Assembly (NCBI GenBank): GCA_013399305.1
Contig: VXAI01000342.1
Location: forward strand, 440,126-504,125
From: Rostratula benghalensis
Taxonomy: Eukaryota > Chordata > Aves > Charadriiformes > Rostratulidae
Length of the DNA: 64,000 bases
Reading direction: 5' to 3'
The notes below the pieces were generated by a model. The model worked only from the letters and a program-made list of their open reading frames with translations. It was not told the origin of the DNA and made no database searches. Within the stretch, counting starts at the first letter, position 1. The number at the start of each line of letters is the position of its first letter. This document shows, one piece after another, positions 53,297 to 64,000 of the stretch. The position numbers and the translations under genes were made by a program.

Positions 53297-53679
53297 CTGT
53301 GCAGTTTTAGCAGGCCATATTATTTTACTCCTCACAAAGCTCTGGTTTAATTTGTTAGCACCAGTAAAATTCCATATCCCTGAAATGACTGGTGAAATAA
53401 TCGCTCTTATTTTCTTCACATAGTGGAGTAGCAGCACCACTTGAAAATCTATTTGTTTTTAGTCCTTATAGACTTAAGTTTGCAAAATGGGAAAAAAAAG
53501 GTCAGTTAGAAATAAGAGCCAGTAATCTCATATATTGTTATTGAGATCGAAGGCACACACATTTCAAGTTTGTATTTTAAAACTCTGATATAGTATTGCT
53601 ACCAAAAAAAAAAAAGTTCTCCAGAGGTAAACAGCTTGTTCTGATGTTATAATGGTGATAATCTAATGAGTAACTGTAT

Positions 53680-53822
53680 CACAGAATCATAGAATTGTTA
53701 AAGTTGGAAGGGACCTTAAAGATCATGGAGTTCCAGCCCCCCTGCCCTGGGCAGGGACACCTCCCACCAGACCAGGTTGCTCCAAACCCCGTCCAACCTG
53801 GCCTTGAACCCCTCCAGGGATG
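53680..53822 (-). mobile_element. short CR1 3' fragment, abundant subtype
   Basis: It runs from cacagaatcatagaattg to cccctccagggatg. Confidence 0.9.
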
Positions 53823-55564
53823 TACACAGGGCATCTAAAGTTTGTAGCCAGCAAATCTGTGCTAAAGGAAAATGTCTAATGTAGCCCGTACATCCTTAAT
53901 ACTAGTGGTTTATAAGATAGAAGTAGTGTTTGTAAAATTCCTTGCTGGACAGCACAAACTATAAATCATAGTCACTGTAGCCATAGTGAATGATGGAAGA
54001 TACAGGGACCTCAGGAGAAAGGGTGGTATGACAGAGCTCCACTTTAATAAAAAGCACCAGAAATATTTCAGAAGACTGAAAGCTCAACAAGAACAACTGC
54101 ATGACTGCACTGTTCCTGGAATGAGAGAGATCCAGTGAACAATTTGTAGTCACCTTTTGTTCCAACAGACACCCATAAGCATCCCTGTGCCTTCTATTCC
54201 AGTTAATACCCTTCAAGTTAATAGTTAGATCTCTGTTGCCGTTGTATTTCAGGATTATGCTTCACCTCTGTGTCACCTCCCTTTATTTTTATCCCAGCTT
54301 GTGCCATGTCTATGATACAATATTCAGCCCAGGAGAAAAGTCTCTCAACAGAGACCCAGCAGAAAATTTCAGTGCACCTGACAATCAGATCATGCATTCA
54401 AAAGGTGGCACAACAGGATTTAATAGTGTCTAGAAGGCAAATCATGGGGGAAAAGACAAAAATCACCATCCCCACCCCCCCAAAATATTCTCAAAATACT
54501 TCTCTTCTTTCATAAGATTGAAAATTCATCATGCTCCTGCTGAGCACCTTGAGGTGTAAAGGCCACCCACTATGTTTGTCCTGAGCATCACAGAATATAA
54601 TCCTCCTAAAATATTAAATGCAACCTAAGCATGAGGCACTGCAAAGTAAGTTCACCACTTCCACGGCAGTTGGGATATTTACAAATTTGTCAATATCACA
54701 ACCTGAACTCAAAGTCCAAGTTTCCACAGAAAATAACTGTATTCTTTTGTTGTCCTTGTCTTATGGTATTCTGCATTATTTCAATAGTTACGCATAGTTT
54801 TAAGTATTCAGGAGCACATGGGAGACATGACGGTTTAATTTGGTACTATTTAAACTATGAAAGGTTGTGGGGAAGGCCTCCTACCTAAAATAAAAAGTTA
54901 ATGTGTGTGTAAGAATCTAAAAATGCTGGTAAAGAATGTTTTCATTTCAGTTACAATTACTGTGTCATCATATCTTTATTTGCTTTCAATTAGTTGCATG
55001 GCTGAACACCGTCACTCAGTCATGTCTCCAGCTATTTCTAAATATAGGATTAATGGCTATAAAGACCTGCTTTGTTAATCAGTGGTTATATTTTATTGCC
55101 TTGGCCATCCTAGTTCACCTCTCACAGGACTTCAAAATCCTGTAGAAGATCTGGATCTGATCGGTGAAAGGTGTGAGAACACCTTCAGTGGGAACCCGTG
55201 TGGACTTCAGCTTCCAGGATCAGTTCCTGGAGATAAACATGCCCACTATGTGACAGACCCACAGCTGCTGAGCCGTGAAGCCTGGGATTTCTCTACGGCA
55301 TTTAGGAGCATCCCATTACTGCATTATCCAAGCACTTCCTAATCTGAAGTGCATCTATTCCTGCATCTCTCCTGTGAGACGGTGAAGCAATGTTTTCCCT
55401 GTGGCTCTGCCTGTGTAGCACTGTCAGACAAGACGTCTTCACTGGAGCAAGGAGCTGAGACTAAATTCCTCTAAATACCAGGTTAATCAACTAACTAGTG
55501 CACCAGTTTTCCCACTGCAGTGCAGCACCAAAGGAGACGAAAAGCGGGCGATGTCTGGTGTAGA

Positions 55565-56073
55565 GAATCATAGAATCATATGATTCAGAATGGTTTGAGT
55601 TGGAAGGGACCTTAAAGATCATGGAGTTCCAACCCCCCTGCCCTGGGCAGGGACACCTCCCACCAGACCAGGTTGCTCCAAGCCCCATCCAGCCTGGCCT
55701 TGAACCCCTCCAGGGATGGGGCAGCCACAGCTTCTCTGGGCAACCTCTTCCAGTGTCTCACCACCCTCACAGCAAAGGATTTCTTCCTGAGATCTCATCT
55801 AAATCCCCCTTCTTTCAAATTTGTCCTGTCACTACACTTCCTGACAAAGAGTCCCTCTCCACCTCTCCTGTAGACTCTTCAGACACTGGAAGGCTGCTCT
55901 AAGGTCTCTGCAGAGCCTTCACTTCTCCAGGCTGAACAACCCCAGCTCCCTTAGCCTGTCTTTCACAGGAGAGGTGCTCCAGCCCTCTGAGCATCTTATG
56001 TACAGAACCTCTTATCTGCACATCTTCTCTCATCTGTACACGCTCCATTATATTAAGAACTCCAAAACTGGCA
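55565..56073 (-). mobile_element. CR1 fragment, abundant subtype
   Basis: It begins gaatcatagaatcatatg and runs into the ORF2 tail. It is nearly identical to the copies at 31841 and 47561 across the ccagaccaggttgctccaag region. Confidence 0.92.
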
Positions 56074-57215
56074 GGAAACCCATTTATTTTTTCTTACACA
56101 AGTAATAAAACATAAAACATGGGTGAATTCTTCCCCAGAATGAATATCCTCACTCTTTAACATTTCTTTAGGTGACAGCCTGCAATTCACTAATACATAA
56201 TTAAGTTGCTGTCAAGACCAAAACACACCAGGCCTTCATGTGACATGGAAAACAGGCCATTTTCTTCTTCCTTCTGGAAACAGATTGAGAAGGAGGTGGG
56301 GAAGGAAAAGGGTTACAATCTGAGGCAACAATGAGCAAAGAGATGTTGCTTTAGATTTGTAAATCTGCAAGGCAACAACAAATGCTGGAAAGTTTTCCCA
56401 TTAGAGTTTCTTGGCCCCGAGTCAGGGAGCTGCTGCATTGCTATGTCAATAGCACATATACATATATAAACACACGTCCAAGTGCTTTTCTCACTGCAAA
56501 TAGATTTAAGCAGTTGTAGATATGTCATTTTTTTTCTTTTTTTTTTTTTAGAGGACCAAAAAAGTCCCCTGTGAAGAAATATAAATCTTATCCAGATACT
56601 TCACTCAAAAAGCACTTACAGTTTTAATATTTCTCTGTCATACCACTGATGTCCCATTAGGCAGCTCTGTGTGTTTCTAAGGTTTTGCTTCAGCTGTTTT
56701 CTTTTGTTATTCTGGTCTTAATCCATAAAGGCAGAAAAGAGTTGTCTCTCTGGTATTCTTTTTACCGTTCCCTGACTATATCATTACAATCTTAATGATG
56801 TTATAGGTCTACTTCCTAATAAAGGCATTTTGCATTTTTGCAAGGAATGCAGCAAGATATTTCTGGATCAAGTTACTGGCAGTAGAAGTGTGTGGCTGCA
56901 AAAACCCCTCTATTCTTCTTAAACATCCATCTGAATGGAAATATTTGGAAGGGATAGAGGAAATAATGACACATACAATTCTTCTAAAAAAGACTATTTT
57001 AAAGAAATTCCTTACATGAACTATTAGAACCATTTTTATAAGGCTGTGAGTGTCTTATTTTGATGCCCTTGCACAACATCAGTTCTCCAACTAAAGCATA
57101 GTAATACAACTGGTACTGGCTAGGAAGGAAGTGACATGGCTCTTAGAGGAAAAAAAAAACCACCACCTAAATGTGAGAAAAGGTTCATAAATACTTCCAG
57201 AGACTTCCAAGTCTT

Positions 57216-57595
57216 GGGGGACTTGGGTCTTTTTAGTTTGGAGAACAGAAGGCTGAGGGAGGATCTGATCAACGCCTATAAATACTTCAAGGGTGGGTGT
57301 CAAGAGGATGGGGCCAGTCTTGTTTCAGTGGTGCCCAGGGACAGGACAAGAAGAAATGGACACAAACTTGTACATAAGAAGTTCCATCTAAACATGAGGA
57401 GGAACTTCTTCACTTTGGCAGAGGCCTGGAAGAGGCTTCCCAGAGAGGTGGTGGAGTCTCCTTCTCTGGAGACATTCAAACCCACCTGGACAAGCTCCTG
57501 TGCAACCTGGTCTTGGTGGACATGCTTGGCAGGGGGTTGAACTAGATGATCTCCAGAGGTCCCTTCCAACCCCATATCATTCTGTGATTCTGTGA
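57216..57595 (+). mobile_element. CR1 3' fragment
   Basis: It has the ORF2 tail frame ([20 protein letters not shown]) and the 3' end tcattctgtgattctgtg. Confidence 0.92.
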
Positions 57596-60500
57596 AATAT
57601 TAAGAGTATGCTTATACAAAAGTTCCTGCCTTCAGTTTGGTGCAGGCTGAGGAAAGAATTTTGGGAGGGATCTATTATTCTCTTGCCCATCTCTCTTTTC
57701 CTGTGCATACTTTCAGTCCTCCAAACTGCTGAGGGCCTGCTCCTCACTAAGGCAGTGGGGAGAAACGCACTGGTAAGAAAACCAATGAAGCAACCGAATT
57801 GGCAGTTGAGAACCCCTCAGGAGGAAATGAAGGAGAAAAACCTCATACTTCTTCTTTGGAGCTCTACTGGCGTGAACTAATTTAATTAGGGATGAGCAGC
57901 CACAAAGGCAAATGAGTGCCTGTGTCTTCATCTAAGTGACATACGGATATACTAAAAGTGAATCCCAGAATCTTCGCTTTCACAGCTTCTAAAAGGAAAA
58001 CTCCAAGAACACAGACTTCCTACTGTATTGACAGGTTGTAAAAAAACTCCCTCTGGATCTTAATCAATGATGTACATGGAAAAACACAGAAAAGGCTTAT
58101 GTGTGAGAGGGTGATGGAAAAGAAACCCAGATGGAAAGGACACTTGTTTACCAGGTCAGATCAGAAATGTCCTGTGAGCAAGAAAATCATCAAAAGCAGA
58201 GGAAACGAAGGGGCCAAGTCGTGTGTCCTTAGAATACCTTATTTTATCAGTTCTATCTATTGTAGTTAAAAGCCACTTACCCTAATGCATTTAGGAGGAA
58301 ACCCCCTTATCTTTCAGCTAATAATCCCTATCTACGTTATCCTCTTTTCCAAACCAAGAAACCTGACAACATGAGAGAAAAGAAAACAAAAAACCAACCA
58401 AACAACAAAAGAGTTGAGAATAAATCAGTTTTGTTTCCAAAAGTGAATATAGTAAAGAGACAGGACTAAGGTCACTGATGGCAGAGATTTCTTGGGAGGG
58501 ATGCAGAAGCAAATAGTTTAGCCCAGGCTTCTTAGCAGATAATCTGTGTGTGGGTGCATGTCAGAACGTGTACGTGTATGCAAACCCAGAGATGTACCTC
58601 TGTGCTAGAGGATTTTTCCCATGGGACTTCCCTATTTTTTTTGTAGGCATTTCCTTGTGACCTTTTAGCAGGAGAGAGAGAAAAAGCCTCTAGACAAGGA
58701 GATGAAAACTCTTGACAAGATCCTGGCTGGAGAAAGGCTGCCCAATCACAGATTCAGCAGGACTTGGCTGTGTGGACAACTTCATAACAGTGAAATCTCA
58801 CAGCACAGAACGAGGAACCCTACAGAAAAATTGTAGTCCTGCTGTAGGCTGCCTAGCAGGATGCTCAGCAACACCTTCTGCTGACAGACCAGTAACTGTG
58901 CATGCAATAAAATGAAGGGTGATGCAGTGAACTGCAAAAAACTGTTTCTTGCACTTGCTGTGGGTCTCTTGGTCTCTTGCTCAGCCTCCCAGCCTCTCCT
59001 GACAATCTACAGCCCCTTGGAGTTTTTCCAAGTTACTCTATGAGACCCACCTGACCATCTACAGAGGTTTCTTGCTTGGAGACACCACTGGTCAACCCAG
59101 TATTCTTCACCTATCAGTCCCTCGTATGGACTCACTCTCCTAAGCCCTGTAACCTGGAGTGAAATGCCGTAATGCAAATCTCTCCTGCTCTTGTTTCAAG
59201 ATCAAGCTCATTTCAGATGAAGTGAAATGGGTTTTTCAAGATCTCACACTTCCCACAAACAAACTGGGATCAAAAAGCCTGTTTGCAACTGGCACTGGGT
59301 TATGTGTGTGTGCAGTAACAAAACTACTTTTCTGAAAAATTAAAAGAAAAAAAACCAAAAACCAAAACCAAAATCCTGACCCCAAGGGTTAAGTTGTATT
59401 TGACTTAATTAACTGAAGTTGGCTTTTGGAATGTCAGCGGATAATGTGCCAGGAAAGTCTTTGCACTGAGAGTGTCATTAATAGATTATATACATAAGAG
59501 ACATGATTTTTAAGCTTCAGGTCAAAAAGGCACCTTTTCATTTTTCTTGGAACTTTTCAACTATTTTATCCATGGTGCACGTGATAAGACTTTATTTCAT
59601 AATAAATATTCCGAAGGAATTCCTAGTACTGACAAATATGAATTAAATTTATGCCTACTTCACAGTTACAGTTTCATTGTATGTGATACCATGACCTAAG
59701 TATGTTTATAAATGTTGTCCCTGCAACAACACATGATGTAGTCAATGGAGAGTGAACCTCTAAAGTTTCAGGTTTGATAAACAGTGTCCAATTTTTTTTA
59801 GTTTTGGCTTTTTTAATTAACCTTTGGATCTGCAAAAACTGCTTGGAGGTCTTCCAATATCGAGTCCTTCATAAGATTAGTTGTGCTTCCTCCCTTTGAT
59901 AGATTGCGAGCGTCACCAAAATGATCACTTGTCATTTTATTCAATAGAACTGGAAGGCACTGCAAAGAATAATCCGAATCATTCTCTTCAACAAAAGCAA
60001 TATCACTCATCTAAACCATGTTATTTCATAACTTCCACTTCTGTGAAAATCTAAGGCATGTGTTTTCTTAGCCCTACCCTAGTTAACCCCTTCAAGAGCA
60101 ACATGGGAAAAATACAGATAAACTAATAGAGAAACCTATGAAAAATGTAGATGAAGCTGGAAGAGAACATTAAGATGGAATTAAGGATAATGACTAGATT
60201 GATGGTATAGGACAACCTGGAAATCCTCATATGCTGTAGGCAAGGAAACAGTACGGACATTACAAGGGACCAATGTACAGCCACAAAACTGGAGGGAAAA
60301 TAAAGCAGATTGAATAACCTTATATTCACTCTAATTGTTACAAAGCATTGTCTGAAGATCTGGTAATTTAATTATTTTGTAATTAAAATAAACTATGAGC
60401 CACCATGTCAAAATGGTAGCTGGTTCTAAACAATATTCCATATAAAGACTTGCTTGAAATAAATTTGAGGCACACCGACTGTCTTTCCTCACTAGTAAAG

Positions 60501-62429
60501 CCTTAATTATAAATCCAAATTTACTGCTGCCATGTGTATACCTGCTATGAAATCATATGTTTGCAAATTGTTTAACCAGAAATATTTTATGTAAATGAGG
60601 TGACAGAACATAATACAGATGAGGGAAAAGTTAATCTCAGAGCACTTCAAGCTTCCTGCTCTGTGCTCTGCCCTGTGGGTTTATTACTTTATTTGTTAAG
60701 TTGAGATGTATGATTTGATATTCAGCCTAGTGCCATAATTCCCACGTCAGAAGGTCACCACATAACTTGCTGTGACCTCCTAATTCCACCCAAAAGTCAG
60801 CCAGGCCTTCAAAGCACATCACTAGTGCAGATCATGTGGAATCTCTCTTTGACAGAGTTGCCTGAGACAGCTTGCACGGTACTTTTCTTTACCATGACCA
60901 GCTGCATACAGTGAGATTAGCTTCAAGTTTTCATAATTGTCATGTTCATATAAACAAAAGAAAATTCCAAACCATTAATTTTTTTTTTTCCTTAATGTAT
61001 ATCTTACCCTGAAGGAAAAGTGCACTTTTATCTTGACATAATTCAAGCCTATAAAACATTCCTTTCCATATGCCCAAGAAAGGCATTCATTTTCTTCACA
61101 TGATATTATTCAGCAACCACAGAACATACAGTTTCTGGATGTCTTAAAAAACTAGAAAGTTAGTAGTAGCAAGTTTTGGATTGAGAAGCTGTCTGTGTAA
61201 TCATTTACTGGCTCACTAAAATGTTAAGGGTCCTTGGGTTAGTCTTGAGCCTTTAAAGTTTGGCAGGATAGAACCTCCAGAAGATTTACTACAGCTTAAT
61301 TATTGACCTGACATAGTACTTAGGCTTAATTAATTACTGAATAAGCATTTTATTTTTGTACCTTTGAAGATTTCCTGCGGTTAATGTGCCTTGGTTAATT
61401 TTCATAGCATTGGACAGAAATCTGTATGTCTTGATCGGTGAGTTTATTATAGGCAAAACCTGCAAAAAGGGGAAAACACAATAATTAATACTTATAGCTG
61501 CTAGGAATCACACATTTGAGTTGTAACACAAGCTCCGTTCATACTGAATTTAGAATTTGTTTGCAAAACTAAATAATTCCTATTTACTTTGCTGAATCAC
61601 CCTGCAGATGCAAGTTTATCCATGTCTAATTACCTCGCTTACAAGTCAGCAAGCTGCCACGGCAAAAATCACTGAAACACTACAGAGCATACATTAATTT
61701 ATAAAGATCCTGACTTCCTTGTGTTTGGTTCATTATTAAAGTACCTATTGTTGTGTATCTGTTTTTTCAGTGCCTCAAATCAGCCAAGAAATCTTATGGC
61801 AGACGTTCTTTCACATAAGCAAATACTACTATTACTAATAAAGAATTATTTAATAATTTCTACTCTTGTAAGACAACTATACAGAAATTACAAGGTATCT
61901 TTTATTTAGTGGTCAAAATCAAATGAAAGTGCTCTCCTTTTCTGTTCCCTGTGGAAAAGCTCCATCAAATCTAACAGAATTGTATCTCTTCTGGTTGAGC
62001 ATAGTCTTACAGTTTGGCTAAGAAAATTTTCACATTTCCAGCCTCATATTCTAATGGATGGTTCAATAGCTAGATATCCACCACTAAGTTCTGTAACATG
62101 AAAGTCTATTTTCTGAAAATATTTGTAATATATTAATAGAATTTTCAGTTTTGAAGATACTTGTCTTGGCTTTCATAATTGTTCATTCATTTATATAATT
62201 TTTCTAAAATGAGGCAACATTAAAATCCTATATGAATTAGCAGAAATGAGCCCATTCTGCCTTTAGGCAACTGAAGTGTAGCTACAGTATTAATCTAAGT
62301 TCCTCACTCATCCTTCTCCTTTGACGAGAACCAATCAGTTCCTATCTACGTTTTCCTCTTCTGACCTGAGCAACAGCTATGATGCTGGATCTCACAGGTG
62401 ACTCCAGTCAGAGGAAAGTTACCCTGATG
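57596..62429. other. CR1-free non-coding block
   Basis: No confident gene is seen. A 65-codon open frame on the minus strand (59813-60010) has a protein-like composition but weak splice signals; it is reported as a lead, not as a gene. Confidence 0.55.
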
Positions 62430-62804
62430 GAAAAAGAGCTGGGGCTCTTTAGCCTGGAGAAGAGAAAGCTGAAGGGAGACCTTCTTAATGGTCACAAGTG
62501 TCTGAAGGGTGGGTTGAAGGAGGATGGAGCCAAACACTATTCAGTGGTTTCCAGTGACAGGATGAGGGGCAATGGGCACAAGCTGGAACATAAGAAGTTC
62601 CATTGAAATATGAGGAAAATTTTCTCCCCTTTGAGGGTGGCAGAGCCTGCCCAGAGAGGTGGTGGAGTCCCCTTCCCTGGGGGTTTTCAAGCCCTGCCTG
62701 GATGCAGCCCTGAGTGATGTGCTCTGGGCAATCCTGCTTTAGCAAGGGAGTTGGACTGGATGACCTCTAGAGGTCCCTTCCAATTCTGAAATTCTGTGAT
62801 TCCA
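62430..62804 (+). mobile_element. CR1 3' fragment
   Basis: It has the ORF2 tail frame ([20 protein letters not shown]) and ends gaaattctgtgattcca. Another CR1 tail follows directly. Confidence 0.9.
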
Positions 62805-62946
62805 CGAGAGGTGGTGGAGTCTCCATCTCTGGAGACATTTCAAACCCACCCAAGCACCATCCTATGCAACCTGCTCTGAGTGAACCTGCTCTGGCCTCGA
62901 TGATCTCCAGACATCCCTTCCAACCCCATTTCATATCATTCTATGA
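62805..62946 (+). mobile_element. second, tandem CR1 3' tail
   Basis: A second copy of the CR1 end (gtggtggagtctccatctct to catatcattctatgac) follows in the same orientation. It comes from a different subtype than the copy before it. Confidence 0.85.
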
Positions 62947-64000
62947 CAAGGTTTTGCAGCCTCATCCAACCCACTAGTCATAAAGGTCTCTCTAGGCTTT
63001 AGTTTCCTCCGTTGTGAAGTGTCTTCACAGCCTGTCTGCTCCCTGTCTTTGGGATCTCCCTCCGCCTGGAGCACCACCCTTCTGGAAGGACCAGACAAAG
63101 CCTGGCTGCCTCCTGCTTTGCACACTCTTGAATGGCTCTGGGGTTTGACTTTGGTTTTGGAACAGGCCTGCTTTACTGTTTCTTAGAGCAGTTTTATAAG
63201 GGCAGTGGTAAGGAAGTCTATCTGTTTTGAGGACGAGGAATGCAGTTAGAGCTTTCATTTGGGAACTTCTGAAAGGTCAAACCCAACCTTATTAGGAAAG
63301 CTCTGGTGACTTGCACAGGCACCAGCAATGGGAACAATGAACACATATGGGGAGCATTATTTCATGCACAGTTGGATACCTGGAATAAAAAAAAAAAAAA
63401 AAAATCGCAGAAAAAAAATGGAGCATCTATGGTTTCCAGGGAATAGAGTGAGAAGCTAAAAAAACACAGCAAAGAATGAACCCTCCCTTCAACAAACTCA
63501 ATAGGGAGATAGTGTAAATCAAGAATGTGAAATACATGCACCCCTATTACACTGCTACATAAAGAAATGTAATCTTTGCTTCTCTAGTGCAAAATGGGTC
63601 AATATAATGGGATATACATTGCCTGGCAGTGGACTCATTGTCTCAGTTATTCCAAAAGTATTGTGAAATTTTAATCACCTGCTTTTAGGCAGCCAAGACT
63701 GTGAAGGTCTGGATAAGTTTAAATACAAAGTTGCCAGTATTTGGAAAATTAACAAGTTACCTCATAGTTATTACTACGCTAAAAATACATACTTGCAATA
63801 TTACAGTCCTCTAAAACTTACCTTTTTCTTATGCAGGAAAGAAATATTGTCATTATTTTTCCACTCTTCCTCAGCTCAGTCTTTATTTTCTGTAATAAAT
63901 AAGCCAAGAAAACGTTATAACAATTTCTAAGGAATAAATTTAAAAATATTTTTAGAGGAAAAAACCCCAAACAAATCACTTGCTTTTATCTACACATTAT
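62947..64000. other. terminal non-coding flank
   Basis: No gene or CR1 is visible after 62946. An A-tract lies at 63387-63404. The window ends in AT-rich sequence. Confidence 0.6.
63387..63404. repeat. poly-A tract
   Basis: A run of 18 A residues. Confidence 0.93.

Larger units (their letters stand above)
47921..53679. other. CR1-free non-coding block
   Basis: No gene or repeat family is recognised in 5.7 kb. It contains poly-T tracts (50881-50901, 52578-52597), a (TA)n run at 53270-53296 and short open frames of up to 130 codons without recognisable domains or splice context. Confidence 0.6.

Overview
This is a window of avian nuclear DNA. Two things show this: about 25 chicken-repeat-1 (CR1) LINE fragments, recognisable by the bird CR1 3' end (a run of ATTCTGTG/ATTCTATG-type octamers next to GGTCCCTTCCAAC), and a spliced vertebrate gene whose encoded residues look like bird Sulf1. 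There is no bacterial-style gene, rRNA, tRNA or CRISPR array. By my own boundaries CR1 covers roughly 9 kb (about 14%).

The one gene I can support is SULF1, extracellular heparan sulfate 6-O-endosulfatase 1, on the minus strand. Only its 5' part is here. The first coding exon is at 23569-23804 (ATG at 23740), the second at 15672-15911 and the third at 1366-1517. They join in phase to 188 codons: signal peptide, the start of the sulfatase domain with metal-binding D51 and D52, the formylglycine cysteine C87 in its C-x-P-S-R motif, and N-glycosylation sequons at N64, N111, N131, N148 and N170. The rest of the catalytic domain, the hydrophilic basic domain and the C-terminal domain lie to the left, outside the window.

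Upstream of the start codon, 23.8-25.0 kb holds a plausible but unproven 5' end. It has a non-coding exon (about 24118-24279) with strong splice signals, a CpG-rich block at 24.52-24.79 kb ending in a good splice donor at 24662, and a TATA-like box at 24951-24956. From there to 64 kb I see no confident gene; the region is either long 5' non-coding intron or upstream flank. CR1 is nearly absent from 21.25 to 27.88 kb, around the first coding exon and putative promoter, and dense on both sides.

Repeats: 12 CR1 fragments on plus and 13 on minus, nearly all 5'-truncated. The longest (19993-21245, minus) keeps reverse-transcriptase motifs but is broken by frameshifts. About ten copies share an almost identical 3' segment, which suggests a recent burst. 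One CR1 has grown an internal (CTAAT)n array of about 18 units. A short old MIR-like SINE relic lies at 7053-7140. I found no new multi-gene system; the best leads are the SULF1 5' architecture, an isolated CpG-rich patch at 34.19-34.32 kb and a few exon-like segments.
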